Source of the DNA: Bowmanella pacifica
GTDB taxonomy: Bacteria > Pseudomonadota > Gammaproteobacteria > Enterobacterales > Alteromonadaceae
Reading direction: 5' to 3'
Assembly (NCBI RefSeq): GCF_014645355.1
Contig: NZ_BMLS01000001.1
Coordinates: 372,001 to 436,000, forward strand
Length of the DNA stretch: 64,000 nt
Under the pieces are notes generated by a model. It ran no database searches. It saw only the letters and a list, made by a program, of their open reading frames with translations, and had not been told where the DNA came from. A program made the translations under genes and the position numbers. Below, one piece after another: positions 9,727-19,781 of the stretch; positions within the stretch are counted from its first letter, which is position 1; every line of letters begins with the position of its first letter.

Positions 9727-11751
9727 ATGAATCTTACCGTAGCCATGCGTGTTATAGGTGGTTTTGCCATCATTACCCTGCTGGTTTTTATTGTCAGCAT
9801 TTCCTCCCTGGTCAATCTGGGTGATGTGGATAGCGCCACCGAAGAAGTTAACACCTTGGCCCTGCCAACCTTACAAGGCAGTAGCGCGCTGAAAGTATCT
9901 TTCGTCAATATGGGACGAATTACGTTTGAAGCCTATTACGAAACAGAATTAAGCGGATTAGATGACGCTTTGCAGCGTTTTTCCAACAGCCGCAAAAATT
10001 TTGAGGCTGAACTTAAGCTATTAAAGCAATCCGTTAGCACCCAGGCCGAGTTAGAAGCGACCCTGGCGAGAGTGGAAAAGGTATACGGCGAATACAATGG
10101 CTATGTCACTCAAATGTTTGATAACCGCAGAGCAGACTTGCAATTGAATCAAACCCTGGGCAACCAGATGTCAGATTTAGAGGACAACACCGATGATACC
10201 TCGACCCTGTTACTGGATTTTTCTGATTTAAGCCAAGCGCGCAATAACGGCCCTCTGGCTGAAGCCGCCAAGATAGGTGGAGAGTTGGAAACCGGCCTGA
10301 TGTCCTTGGTCACTGTGGGTAACCAATATACCCGTACCCAGGATTTGACTAAGGCAGAAACCATAGGCAACGAATTAAAGTTATTATTAGATAATGCCAA
10401 AGAAAGTGCCGCCAATATGGAAAAGGCGGCGGGCGGTCGTGACAACAGTGGCATGTTGGAAGAGATACTGGAAATGGTAGACAGTATCAACGACACCATT
10501 TCATCTGCTAATGGCGTTTTAAACAATCAGGTAGAAAGACTTAACCATCAAAATAACGCCGTACTTGCCCTGCAGAACTCCGAAGCCAATATCCAGTCTG
10601 GCATTGCCGATTTGGACAAGTTGCTCAAGCAAGCCAACGAAATAACCAGCCGTGTCAAAGAAGACGTTGCTAATTCAGTCGCCAGTGGCACTACCAGCAC
10701 TTATATCATCATGCTGGTATCCGCGGTTGTTGCCGCTGCTATCGCCTTTTTCAGCGTAAGAGCCATTACCATCCCGCTGAACAAGGTCAACGAGATCCTG
10801 CATGTGGTCTCTTCCGGCGACCTGACCCAAAAGCTGGATGACAGCTCAAAAGATGAATTCGGTGAGTTAGCTAGAAACTGTAATAATCTTATCGACAGCC
10901 TGAAGGCCCTAATCTCAGGTATCAGCTCTCGTGCCACCCAATTAGCGGCCGCCTCTGAAGAAACCTCAACGGTTACCACCCAGACAACCCGTTCCATTCA
11001 GGAACAGAAGTCTCAAATTGCCCAGGTTGCTACGGCGACTACGCAGATGAACAGCACCTCTCAGCTGGTATCCCAAAGTGCTGATGACACGCTGAACCAA
11101 ATTCGTCATGCCGACGCTGAGGCGGAGAAGGTTAAGGTGATTTCCAACGAAAACAAGAACACCATTATGGTACTTGCCCGTGAAGTGGAAAAAGCCGCCG
11201 AAGTTATCAACAAGCTGCATCAGGACAGTGCCAGCATTGGCGGCATCCTGGATGTTATTCGCGGTGTTGCCGATCAGACCAATTTGCTAGCCCTTAACGC
11301 CGCCATAGAAGCCGCCAGAGCGGGCGAACAAGGCCGAGGCTTTGCGGTAGTGGCTGACGAAGTAAGAACCCTTGCCAGCCGCACACAGGAGTCCACGCAG
11401 GAAATTCATGCCATGATTGAAATGCTGCAAGTAGGCGCGGAGAAGGCGGTTTCCGTGATGCAGCAAGGTAAACAACAGGCTGAGCTTTGTGTGACCCAGA
11501 CCGAGAAAGCCACCTCCGCGTTGGATTTGATTACCAACGCAGTGCATAAGGCTCACGATGTATCCAGTCAGATTGAACAATCGGCGAAAGAGCAGTATCA
11601 GGTTTCACAAGAGATCAGTGAAAAGCTTGAGAATATTGTCGCCATTGCCGAAGAAACTGCCACAGGTGCGGAGCAAACCACAGACTCCAGTCATGAAGTG
11701 GCACGCCTGGCCGATGAGCTACAGGGCTCGATTAGACAGTTCCGGGTTTAA
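9727..11751 (+). CDS. Methyl-accepting chemotaxis protein
   Basis: A 674-residue transmembrane chemoreceptor. It has an N-terminal membrane helix (about 10-30), a roughly 290-residue helical periplasmic sensor with no ligand domain I can name, a second membrane helix (about 323-343), a HAMP domain, and the long cytoplasmic signalling hairpin. The hairpin tip [20 protein letters not shown] is the CheA/CheW contact region. There is no C-terminal CheR-tethering pentapeptide; the protein ends in IRQFRV. The ATG at 9727 is preferred over 9715 because GGAG lies 6 bp upstream of it. It is monocistronic, with a strong terminator 17 bp after the stop. Confidence 0.93.
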   Translation: MNLTVAMRVIGGFAIITLLVFIVSISSLVNLGDVDSATEEVNTLALPTLQGSSALKVSFVNMGRITFEAYYETELSGLDDALQRFSNSRKNFEAELKLLKQSVSTQAELEATLARVEKVYGEYNGYVTQMFDNRRADLQLNQTLGNQMSDLEDNTDDTSTLLLDFSDLSQARNNGPLAEAAKIGGELETGLMSLVTVGNQYTRTQDLTKAETIGNELKLLLDNAKESAANMEKAAGGRDNSGMLEEILEMVDSINDTISSANGVLNNQVERLNHQNNAVLALQNSEANIQSGIADLDKLLKQANEITSRVKEDVANSVASGTTSTYIIMLVSAVVAAAIAFFSVRAITIPLNKVNEILHVVSSGDLTQKLDDSSKDEFGELARNCNNLIDSLKALISGISSRATQLAAASEETSTVTTQTTRSIQEQKSQIAQVATATTQMNSTSQLVSQSADDTLNQIRHADAEAEKVKVISNENKNTIMVLAREVEKAAEVINKLHQDSASIGGILDVIRGVADQTNLLALNAAIEAARAGEQGRGFAVVADEVRTLASRTQESTQEIHAMIEMLQVGAEKAVSVMQQGKQQAELCVTQTEKATSALDLITNAVHKAHDVSSQIEQSAKEQYQVSQEISEKLENIVAIAEETATGAEQTTDSSHEVARLADELQGSIRQFRV

Positions 11752-11767
11752 CCTATGCTACTCATAT

Positions 11768-11797
11768 AAAAAAACGCAGCCTAGGCTGCGTTTTTTT
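11768..11797 (+). terminator. Intrinsic terminator of the chemoreceptor gene
   Basis: A perfect 30-bp palindrome: seven A, CGCAGCC, TA, then the mirror arm and seven T. It lies 17 bp after the chemoreceptor stop. The repeat array starts at the base after its last T. Confidence 0.93.
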
Positions 11798-12132
11798 ATG
11801 TCCATGGATGGACGGTATGCCACGGTGGCAAGGATGCCAAAGAGTGGCGATGTCCAGGAATGGACGGTATGTCGATGTTGTTGGGAACACTCATCGACCA
11901 TGTCTAGGGATGGACGGGCAGAAAAACTGCAAAAACTGCTCCTGCGTTTTCCGCACTTCCACCATCCCTGGCGGTCGTATGCCACGGTGGCAAGGATGCC
12001 AAAGAGTGGCGATGTCCAGGGATGAACGGGCATAAAAACTGCTCCTGCGTTTTCTGCACTTCCACCATCCCTGGCGGTCGGCAGAAAAACTGCTCCTGCG
12101 TTTTCTGCACTTCCGCCATCCCTGGCGGTCGT
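11798..12132 (+). repeat. Palindrome-rich repeat array A (related to array B at 17425-17745)
   Basis: This fills almost all of the 398-bp gap between the chemoreceptor and folA. It is built from diverged and partly truncated copies of a unit containing TGCCACGGTGGCA (perfect 13-bp palindrome, 11818-11830 and 11980-11992), AGAGTGGCGATGTCCAGG (11842-11858 and about 12003-12020), GCAGAAAAACTGC and CCATCCCTGGCGGTC. Full units are about 102-103 bp; others are shortened. The same units occur inverted at 17425-17745. Short open frames on both strands through the array are low-complexity by-products of the repeats and are not called as genes. Confidence 0.9.
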
Positions 12133-12149
12133 ATATCGCGATTACGCGA

Positions 12150-12644
12150 TTAAATACGTTCCAGTGTCCTGAATGTCATACCATGGGCATTAGATTCATC
12201 AGGGGAGACCTGCTCCACGGCCACTTCCCGCCAATCCGCCACCGCATAAAAATCCGGGAAGGTGGTATCCCCTTCAACGTCCAATTCAATATCCGTGATA
12301 TAGAGCCTGTGACATTGGGCCAGAAAGTGCCGGTATATGGCACCTCCCCCAATAATCATCAACTCTTCGGTCGCGGACTCCTCGGCCACAGCCACAGCTT
12401 GCTCGGGAGATGTCACTACAGTCACCCCTTGCGGTTTGAAATCCTCAGCGCGACTGATAACTATATTCAACCTTCCAGGCAGAGGGCGCCCAATAGACTC
12501 AAAGGTTTTGCGCCCCATGACCACCGGCTTCCCCAGGGTAACCTGCTTAAAATGCTTCAAATCTGCCGGCAGGTGCCAGGGCATTTGATTGTCCTTGCCA
12601 ATCACCCGGCCTTTAGCCATAGCAGCTATCATAGAAATCCGCAT
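12150..12644 (-). CDS. folA: Dihydrofolate reductase
   Basis: A 164-residue chromosomal-type DHFR that reduces dihydrofolate to tetrahydrofolate with NADPH. Motifs: IAAMAKGRVIG at the N-terminus, the MPWHLPADLKHFK substrate-site helix with the catalytic acidic residue (D in PADL), GRKTFESIGRPLPGR for NADPH binding, and IIGGGAIYR. The frame is open further upstream, but the family start MRISMIAAM at 12644 has AAGGTAAGGGA just before it. It follows obgE by only 7 bp, so the two are probably one transcript. Its 3' end runs directly into repeat array A, with no separate terminator seen. Confidence 0.95.
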   Translation of the reverse strand: MRISMIAAMAKGRVIGKDNQMPWHLPADLKHFKQVTLGKPVVMGRKTFESIGRPLPGRLNIVISRAEDFKPQGVTVVTSPEQAVAVAEESATEELMIIGGGAIYRHFLAQCHRLYITDIELDVEGDTTFPDFYAVADWREVAVEQVSPDESNAHGMTFRTLERI

Positions 12645-12651
12645 CGTTCCC

Positions 12652-13824
<1,173 letters not shown>

Positions 13825-13960
13825 TCATGAGGATCATATGAATACTTTAGCAGAAAGGTGCCAGCGCAAACTTGAAGGCAACCTGAAGTGCATAAGGTTG
13901 GCAAGTAAGAGCATGTCCACACAAATGAACACTCTCACAGCACCTTCTCTTTGTCATATA

Positions 13961-13986
13961 AAAAAGCCCCGCATGGCGGGGCTTTT
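13961..13986 (-). terminator. Intrinsic terminator after rpmA
   Basis: AAAAGCCCCGC, a 3-base loop and the mirror arm, followed by a T-tract when read on the minus strand. It lies 20 bp after the rpmA stop, between rpmA and obgE, so obgE either has its own promoter or depends on read-through. Confidence 0.88.
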
Positions 13987-14005
13987 AGTACATAAAGATA
14001 ATTGC

Positions 14006-14263
14006 TTATTCAGCAACAATGCTCACGTACTTACGGTTCTGAGGACCTTTCACTTCGAACTGAACTTTACCGTCAGACAAAGCGAACAAGGTGTGGTCCT
14101 TGCCCAAACCTACATTGTTACCAGCATGGAACTTAGTACCACGCTGACGAACGATAATGCTGCCAGCCAAAACTGACTCACCGCCAAAGCGTTTTACACC
14201 CAGGCGTTTGCTTTCTGAATCACGACCGTTACGGGTACTACCACCCGCCTTCTTGTGTGCCAT
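14006..14263 (-). CDS. rpmA: 50S ribosomal protein L27
   Basis: An 85-residue bL27 beginning [16 protein letters not shown], the flexible N-terminal tail that reaches toward the peptidyl transferase centre, followed by [10 protein letters not shown]. There is no N-terminal extension of the kind cleaved in Firmicutes. It lies 15 bp after rplU and shares its transcript. Confidence 0.97.
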   Translation of the reverse strand: MAHKKAGGSTRNGRDSESKRLGVKRFGGESVLAGSIIVRQRGTKFHAGNNVGLGKDHTLFALSDGKVQFEVKGPQNRKYVSIVAE

Positions 14264-14278
14264 CTTTCAGTACTCCTC

Positions 14279-14590
14279 TTAGGCGCTGATGCTAGTGATT
14301 TTCACTTCAGTGAACCACTGACGGTGGCCCATCTGCTTACGTGAATGCTTACGGCGACGGAACTTAACAATCTTAATTTTCTCGCCACGACCGTGGGTTA
14401 CCACTTCAGCCGTCACTTTGCCACCGTCAACGAAAGGCATGCCGATCTTAACATCGTCACCGTTGCTAACCATCAGGACACTGTCGAATTCAACAGATTC
14501 ACCTGGTGCAACTTCAATCTTTTCGAGACGAACGGTTTGGCCTTCAGCCACACGGTGTTGTTTACCACCACTTTGGAAAACCGCGTACAT
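14279..14590 (-). CDS. rplU: 50S ribosomal protein L21
   Basis: A 103-residue bL21 that binds 23S rRNA. It has the family start [14 protein letters not shown], the central [10 protein letters not shown] and the C-terminal [16 protein letters not shown] rRNA-binding loop. First gene of the rplU-rpmA operon. The 220-bp gap to the divergent ispB start must hold both promoters; I could not assign their boxes with confidence. Confidence 0.97.
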   Translation of the reverse strand: MYAVFQSGGKQHRVAEGQTVRLEKIEVAPGESVEFDSVLMVSNGDDVKIGMPFVDGGKVTAEVVTHGRGEKIKIVKFRRRKHSRKQMGHRQWFTEVKITSISA

Positions 14591-14810
14591 ACTTAACTCC
14601 GCTCTTTGCGCCCGCAGGACGCCAACAATTCTAAAACAGGGCGCGAATTGTACGTGAAGTGTGCAGGCATCGCAAGAGCAAATTCCCAGAAATTTAGCCC
14701 TATTAGCGGGTTATCTTTATGCTTGGGCGACAATAACCTGAACTCACTGGAACCCTAAGGCAAATTCTGCAAAAATGCCGCCAGTCTCCAGTCGACGTAC
14801 CCTAGAGAAA

Positions 14811-15782
14811 ATGAATAACCAGCAGATACGCGAGCTTGCTGAACAAGACATGCAAGCGGTCAATCAACTCATTCAGCATCAAGTTAATTCTGATGTAGCG
14901 CTGATCAATCAGTTGGGCTTTTATATCGTTAATAGCGGCGGCAAGCGCATTCGTCCATTAATTACGGTGTTAGCAGCACGTGCACTGGACATTCAAAGCC
15001 AGGATCATCACACTTTGGCTGCCATTATCGAATTTATTCATACCGCCACTTTGCTGCACGACGATGTAGTGGACGAGTCTACCATGCGACGCGGCCGCGA
15101 AACAGCCAATGAACTGTTTGGTAATCAGGCTAGCGTGTTGGTGGGCGATTTTCTCTATACCCGTTCTTTCCAGATGATGGTTAGCCTTAAGCGTATGCGG
15201 GTAATGGAAATTCTTTCGGACGCAACCAATGTTATCGCTGAAGGCGAAGTATTACAGTTAATGAACTGTAATGACCCTGATACCAGCGAAGACAGCTATA
15301 TGCAGGTTATATACAGCAAAACTGCCCGACTCTTTGAAGCTGCAACCCAGCTTGCTGCGGTATTAACCGACCAACCAACAGCGATTGAGCAAGCCATGCA
15401 GGATTACGGTAAGTACCTTGGCACTGCCTTTCAGCTTATCGATGATGTCATGGACTATAGCGCTGACAGTGAAGCCATGGGTAAAAATGTCGGCGATGAC
15501 CTTGCCGAGGGCAAACCTACCCTGCCGTTACTTTACGCCATGTGGCATGGCAGTAAGGAGCAGGCAGATTTGATTCGCAGTGCCATAGAAAACGCCAACG
15601 GCCTTCCTCACTTAACCGAAATACAAAGTGCAATGCAACAGACCGGTGCATTGCAATACACCAAAGACAAAGCGCAGCAAGCGGCTAAGCAGGCCATTGA
15701 CGCACTATCTCCGGTTGCTGACTCCGCTTTTAAGCAGGCACTGATTGCACTGGCCAGGCAATCTGTTGAACGGCTAGCCTGA
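14811..15782 (+). CDS. ispB: Octaprenyl diphosphate synthase
   Basis: A 323-residue trans-isoprenyl diphosphate synthase that builds the ubiquinone side chain. The first aspartate-rich motif DDVVD is at residues 84-88 with RRGRETAN after it; the second is in FQLIDDVMDYS. GGKRIRPL marks the substrate-binding region. Twelve in-frame codons precede the chosen ATG, but MNNQQIRELAEQDM aligns with the E. coli start, and 323 residues is exactly the E. coli length. It is divergent from rplU, a conserved arrangement. Confidence 0.94.
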   Translation: MNNQQIRELAEQDMQAVNQLIQHQVNSDVALINQLGFYIVNSGGKRIRPLITVLAARALDIQSQDHHTLAAIIEFIHTATLLHDDVVDESTMRRGRETANELFGNQASVLVGDFLYTRSFQMMVSLKRMRVMEILSDATNVIAEGEVLQLMNCNDPDTSEDSYMQVIYSKTARLFEAATQLAAVLTDQPTAIEQAMQDYGKYLGTAFQLIDDVMDYSADSEAMGKNVGDDLAEGKPTLPLLYAMWHGSKEQADLIRSAIENANGLPHLTEIQSAMQQTGALQYTKDKAQQAAKQAIDALSPVADSAFKQALIALARQSVERLA

Positions 15783-15789
15783 TCCCCTC

Positions 15790-15815
15790 ACGCCGGTGCG
15801 TTGCCGGCGTACTTT
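15790..15815 (+). terminator. Possible ispB terminator stem-loop
   Basis: ACGCCGG and CCGGCGT arms (15790-15796 and 15804-15810) around a 7-base loop, followed by ACTTTAATCTT rather than a clean T-run. It lies 8 bp after the ispB stop. A weak terminator or RNA-stabilising stem. Confidence 0.5.
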
Positions 15816-15916
15816 AATCTTACCCGTCGGAAACAAGGCCCTCACAACCTGTTCAAAAAACAAGCAACACTTTAACATCACTGCTAACGTTTTATTCTTG
15901 CATCTGAACAAACAGG

Positions 15917-17380
15917 ATGTCGAAGATGAAACCAACCCCGGCCTTGCCTATCAAATTTGACAGCACCTCAAACGGTGAGTTTTGTCCACCCATATTAAGT
16001 GAGAGGGAAGCGCAGATTAACGCTCTGGCTTCCACTCGTTTTGAAACGTATCGCAGAAAACTCGGGCTAAGTCGCCGCGACTTTATGCTATCCAGCAGCG
16101 CGGCGGCACTGACATTACTATGCGCCAATGACGTCAACGCCAAAGAAGCGGTACAAGGCGGATATTACGCACTGGAAACCGATAGCGCCTATGACGATAA
16201 ACTCGCCGATACCGTACTAGGAGGCGATGAATTTATCTTTGATATTCAGGGCCACTTCGTTGACCCCAATGGCCGTTGGCTAAATTCGTTACCGCAAGGC
16301 GCCAAGCCCTTCGCCAGCATGCAGCAAGCCGATTGCCCGCTGGCGGCTCTAGCGGGGGACAGAAGCTACTTACAGTGCCTGGGCCCCAAGCAATTTATCA
16401 AAGATGTCTTCTTAGACAGCGACACCGACATGATGGTGCTGTCTTTTGTGCCTTCTTCACGTCAGCGCGAACCTCTTACCATAGAAGAAGCCGATGCCAC
16501 ACGACGTATTGTTGATGAATTGGAAGGAAACCAGCGCCTGTTGCTACATGGCAGGGTAAACCCAAACCAAGATGGTGATCTGCAAGGTATGGATGAACTG
16601 GCCGAAAAATGGCAAGTCAGCGCCTGGAAAACCTATACCCAATGGGGCCCAGATGGCAATGGCTTTTTCCTGCATGACGAAGTTGGAATTCGCTTTATTG
16701 AAAAAGCCAGAGCGCTGGGTATCAAAAATATCTGCATTCACAAGGGTATCCCTTTTGGTGCTCAGTCTTATCAACACAGCCTATGCAGCGATATTGGCGT
16801 AGTGGCCAAGCGCTACCCAGATGTGAATTTTATTATCTATCATTCGGGTTTTGATCCTGCTGTGGAAGAAAGGGCGTATACCAGTGGCAGCCACCGAGCG
16901 GGCGTCGATAGTTTGATTACGTCTTTGCAAAACAATCAAGTGGCCCCCAACACTAATGTGTATGCCGAACTCGGCTCTACCTGGCGCTTTGTGATGCGCC
17001 ATCCCGAGCAAGCCGCCCATCTGCTGGGGAAATTACTACGTTATGTGGGTGAGAATAATGTACTGTGGGGCACAGATTCCATTTGGTATGGCTCTCCTCA
17101 GGATCAAATTCAGGCTTTTCGCGCCTTCCAGATCAGTGAGGCCTTTCAGAAACAATATGATTACCCTTCCCTGACCCGTGAATTTAAGGCCAAGGTCTTT
17201 GGTTTAAATGCCTGTAAACCTTATCAAATCTCGCCACAAGAAGTGGCGCAAGTCACTCACAAGGATAAGGTTGCTCTGGACAAAGCCAACTATCGCAACC
17301 ATCCCGCACCACATTTTCAAACTTATGGTCCCAAAAACCGTCGGGAATTTCTCAATTTGCTACGCTGGCAAAGTGTTTAG
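15917..17380 (+). CDS. Tat-signal amidohydrolase-family metal-dependent hydrolase
   Basis: A 487-residue protein of the amidohydrolase-2 (TIM-barrel) superfamily. The N-terminus is long; the twin-arginine motif LSRRDFML begins near residue 51 and a hydrophobic stretch ending in NAKEA follows, so export by the Tat path is likely. The barrel shows FDIQGHFVDP near the N-terminus (only one His of the usual HxH), ICIHKGIPFG, IIYHSGFDPA and LWGTDSIWYG, which would supply metal ligands and the catalytic aspartate. The substrate is unknown. An ATG at 15926 is an equally good start, with AGGA 8 bp upstream. No partner gene is obvious: ispB is 134 bp upstream and mdh is convergent. Confidence 0.75.
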   Translation: MSKMKPTPALPIKFDSTSNGEFCPPILSEREAQINALASTRFETYRRKLGLSRRDFMLSSSAAALTLLCANDVNAKEAVQGGYYALETDSAYDDKLADTVLGGDEFIFDIQGHFVDPNGRWLNSLPQGAKPFASMQQADCPLAALAGDRSYLQCLGPKQFIKDVFLDSDTDMMVLSFVPSSRQREPLTIEEADATRRIVDELEGNQRLLLHGRVNPNQDGDLQGMDELAEKWQVSAWKTYTQWGPDGNGFFLHDEVGIRFIEKARALGIKNICIHKGIPFGAQSYQHSLCSDIGVVAKRYPDVNFIIYHSGFDPAVEERAYTSGSHRAGVDSLITSLQNNQVAPNTNVYAELGSTWRFVMRHPEQAAHLLGKLLRYVGENNVLWGTDSIWYGSPQDQIQAFRAFQISEAFQKQYDYPSLTREFKAKVFGLNACKPYQISPQEVAQVTHKDKVALDKANYRNHPAPHFQTYGPKNRREFLNLLRWQSV

Positions 17381-17424
17381 CGCCTGGTTGCCAGAGAAAG
17401 TAGACATTTAGAAAAAGCATGACT

Positions 17425-17745
17425 CCAAGGATGCTGGAGGTGCAGAAAATGCAGGAGCAGTTTTTCTGCCCGCCCATCCCTGGACATCGCCACTCTTTGG
17501 CATCCTTGCCACCGTGGCATACGACCGCCAGGGATGGTGGAAGTGCGGAAAACGCAGGAGCAGTTTTTCTGCCCGTCCATCCCTGGACATCGCCACTCTT
17601 TAGCATCCCTGCCACCGTGGCATACGACCGCCAAGGAAGGCGGAAGTGCAGAAAACGCAGGAGCAGTTTTTCTGCCCGCCCATCCCTGGACATCGCCACT
17701 CCTTAGCATCCCTGCCACCGTGGTATACCGTCCATCCCTGGACAT
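17425..17745 (-). repeat. Palindrome-rich 103-bp tandem repeat array B
   Basis: Three head-to-tail units start at 17425, 17528 and 17631, an exact 103-bp period (for example TGGACATCGC recurs at 17481, 17584 and 17687), and a 50-bp partial copy ends at 17745. Units are mostly identical, with scattered substitutions. Each holds several short palindromes, including TGCCACGGTGGCA-type and CAGGAGCAG-flanked GCAGAAAAACTGC-type arms. The orientation is opposite to array A on the map, but the same relative to the adjacent gene terminator. It occupies nearly the whole 405-bp gap between the amidohydrolase and mdh. Confidence 0.93.
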
Positions 17746-17772
17746 AAAAAAACCGCCCGTAGGCGGTTTTTT
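17746..17772 (-). terminator. Intrinsic terminator of mdh
   Basis: Read on the minus strand: six A, ACCGCC, a short TACG loop, GGCGGT and then seven T. It lies 14 bp after the mdh stop. Array B begins at the base after the last T (17745). Confidence 0.92.
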
Positions 17773-17786
17773 AGCATCACTAACGA

Positions 17787-18725
17787 TTAGGCTTTGTTTA
17801 CAAAGTCTTCGCCTAATTGGATATCACCACGCAGGCCACCCAACATATCGTCTTTAGCTTTCTGCTCAAACGCGCTCAGCTTACCGTAAGGCAGGATCTC
17901 TTCGACACCGTTAGGACCTAAACGAACAGGGTGAGCGAAGAAACGTGCATCGTCGCTGTTAATTTCAACGTAGGTGTATTCAACTACGTTTTCACCACGC
18001 ATCGCAGCCACCAAAGACAAGCAGAAACGCGCTGCAGCCTGGCCCATAGACAAGGTTGCACTACCGCCACCCGCTTTGGCTTCAACCACTTCAGTACCCG
18101 CATTCTGGATACGGTGCGTCAAACTGGCAACTTCTTCATCGCTGAATTCAACACCTTCAACCTGAGACAGCAGAGGCAGAATCGTGGTACCTGAGTGTCC
18201 ACCGATCACTGGAACATGTACGTTAGCGGGGTTCAGTCCCTTCAGATCAGCAACGAAAGTTTCCGCACGAATTACGTCCAGGGTCGTAACACCGAATAGC
18301 TTAGTTTTGTCGTAAACACCTTTAGCCTTCAGCGCTTCAGCAGCAATGGCCACAGTAGTATTTACGGGGTTGGTGATGATACCGATACAAGCTTTAGGAC
18401 AAGTGTCAGCAATAGCATCAACCAGGTTACGCACGATACCGGCGTTAATATTGAACAGGTCAGAACGGTCCATACCAGGCTTACGAGGAACACCAGCCGG
18501 GATCAACACGATGTCACAACCTTCCAGTGCCGTGTTCAAATCGTCCTTACCAAAACCTTTTACTTTCACATCGGTAGGAATATGGCTCAAATCAACAGCT
18601 ACACCGGGAACTACTGGCGCAACGTCATACAAGGATAATTCAGAGCCTGCTGGCAACTGAGTCTTGAGCAACAGTGACAATGCCTGGCCGATACCGCCGG
18701 CTGCACCTAATACGGCTACTTTCAT
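17787..18725 (-). CDS. mdh: Malate dehydrogenase (NAD-dependent)
   Basis: A 312-residue MDH of the E. coli type that interconverts malate and oxaloacetate in the TCA cycle. [16 protein letters not shown] is the Rossmann nucleotide-binding loop, [13 protein letters not shown] holds the substrate-binding arginine, ITNPVNTTV follows, and GGHSGTT supplies the catalytic histidine. A strong ribosome-binding site (AGGAG, 7 bp upstream) supports the start. It is divergent from argR across a 522-bp gap, as in many gammaproteobacteria. A 7-bp-arm hairpin (18759-18776) lies in its leader. Confidence 0.97.
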   Translation of the reverse strand: MKVAVLGAAGGIGQALSLLLKTQLPAGSELSLYDVAPVVPGVAVDLSHIPTDVKVKGFGKDDLNTALEGCDIVLIPAGVPRKPGMDRSDLFNINAGIVRNLVDAIADTCPKACIGIITNPVNTTVAIAAEALKAKGVYDKTKLFGVTTLDVIRAETFVADLKGLNPANVHVPVIGGHSGTTILPLLSQVEGVEFSDEEVASLTHRIQNAGTEVVEAKAGGGSATLSMGQAAARFCLSLVAAMRGENVVEYTYVEINSDDARFFAHPVRLGPNGVEEILPYGKLSAFEQKAKDDMLGGLRGDIQLGEDFVNKA

Positions 18726-18758
18726 GTTTATCTCCTGTGAATGTGAGTAATTTCATCG

Positions 18759-18776
18759 ACTGACGGCAACGTCAGT
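18759..18776 (-). other. Perfect stem-loop in the mdh leader
   Basis: ACTGACG and CGTCAGT arms around a 4-base GCAA loop, 33-51 bp upstream of the mdh ATG. GCAA (TTGC on the mdh-sense strand) is a tight loop. It could be a small operator or a leader hairpin; the function is unknown. Confidence 0.45.
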
Positions 18777-19247
18777 GAACAATGTCGAATAATTCAGCCT
18801 ACCGGCAATACCGGACATCGCCAGAGCTGGCACTCAGACTGAATGACGGAAAACATTGGGGGCAGAGTCTACTTTGTGGTCGGTGGCTTAGCAAGTGACC
18901 AGCCAAACCGCCGATACACACAATCAGCCTTAGCACACAGAATATATAACCCCAAAGGACTGTGCCAGCCGGGTGGAAAATTCATAGCTTGTGGCAATTA
19001 TCAGACCCAGCCATACCCCCAGAGTAGTTGCGAGAGCGCTTCTATTGGGCGCTGATAGTTTTGTTACGCCCCACTGCGGTTTACTGGCCAAGGCCTGACA
19101 CAGTTGATAACTGGCCTGGTTCCCCCTTCGCTGTCCATCCTCAGACGGCTTACAGGATAAGACCAAAGTATAAAAACATTGATTCATACGGGCCTAAAGG
19201 TAAAGTAACGGCTAATTTGACACTAGACCATCAAAGAGCGGATACCC
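18777..19247. promoter_or_regulatory. mdh-argR intergenic region with no convincing gene
   Basis: This forms most of the 522-bp gap between the divergent mdh and argR genes and must contain both promoters. It holds a short palindrome GCCAGAGCTGGC (18820-18831). A hydrophobic stretch is readable on the minus strand around 18870-19070 but switches frame and has no credible start, so it may be the remains of a small membrane-protein gene. An ATTCA half-site near 19178-19185 resembles half of an ARG box, but no full 18-bp box was found by eye. Confidence 0.4.
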
Positions 19248-19709
19248 ATGGCAGGAAAACAAGACGAGCTGATCAAGTCATTCAAAGACATTCTCAAAAC
19301 AGAGAATTTTGGTTCTCAGGGGGAAATTGTCGAGGCCCTAAAAGAGCAGGGTTTTGATAACATCAGCCAGTCAAAAGTATCCCGCATGCTGAGCAAATTC
19401 GGTGCAGTACGTACCCGTAACGCGCTGGGAGAGATGGTTTACTGTTTACCACCAGAGCTGGGCATGCCCACAGCCAAAAGTCCGCTTAAACAACTGGTGC
19501 TGGATATAGTGCACAACAATGTGATGGTAATTATTCGCACCAGTCCCGGCGCCGCGCAGTTGATTGCCAGGCTGCTGGACTCCCTTAGTCAGGCCGATGG
19601 TGTGCTGGGCACTATTGCAGGTGACGATACCATTTTTATTGCGCCAGCCGATGTCACTCGCATTGACGATACGTTAAAGCGGGTAGAAGCGTTGTTTGAA
19701 AACGTCTGA
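19248..19709 (+). CDS. argR: Arginine repressor ArgR
   Basis: A 153-residue ArgR/AhrC regulator. The N-terminal winged helix contains [20 protein letters not shown] for binding ARG boxes; the C-terminal oligomerisation domain has the arginine-binding [13 protein letters not shown]. With L-arginine it forms hexamers that repress arginine biosynthesis and usually its own gene. Position opposite mdh is conserved in the class. No arginine biosynthesis gene is in the window. The length is close to the usual 156. Confidence 0.95.
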   Translation: MAGKQDELIKSFKDILKTENFGSQGEIVEALKEQGFDNISQSKVSRMLSKFGAVRTRNALGEMVYCLPPELGMPTAKSPLKQLVLDIVHNNVMVIIRTSPGAAQLIARLLDSLSQADGVLGTIAGDDTIFIAPADVTRIDDTLKRVEALFENV

Positions 19710-19746
19710 TTTTCGCTGCTAAAGCAACTAGCCGAAACACAGTGAT

Positions 19747-19769
19747 AAAAAAGCCGGTTGACACCGGCT
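19747..19769 (-). terminator. Terminator of the exported endonuclease/phosphatase-fold gene
   Basis: AGCCGGT and ACCGGCT arms around a 4-base loop; on the minus strand they are followed by six T. It lies 13 bp after the stop of the gene at 19782-20945 and may also halt argR transcription weakly. Confidence 0.85.
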
Positions 19770-19781
19770 GTGTGTAACTCT

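Noticed and set aside
11799-12119. Protein-coding genes within the repeat arrays
   Set aside because: Open frames exist in several frames on both strands, follow the repeats and lack ribosome-binding sites. They are repeat translations.
17425-17745. CRISPR array
   Set aside because: The period is 103 bp and the whole unit is conserved; there are no variable spacers, no short direct repeats and no cas gene nearby.
17377-17745. A minus-strand protein of about 120 residues over array B
   Set aside because: Its residues repeat with the 103-bp unit and show no family motif; it overlaps the terminator-adjacent array.
18930-19187. Small membrane protein gene in the mdh-argR gap
   Set aside because: The hydrophobic run is short, the start region is unsupported and the reading frame changes.
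19170-19190. ARG box upstream of argR
   Set aside because: Only an ATTCA half-site was seen; the other half does not match TGAAT at the correct spacing.
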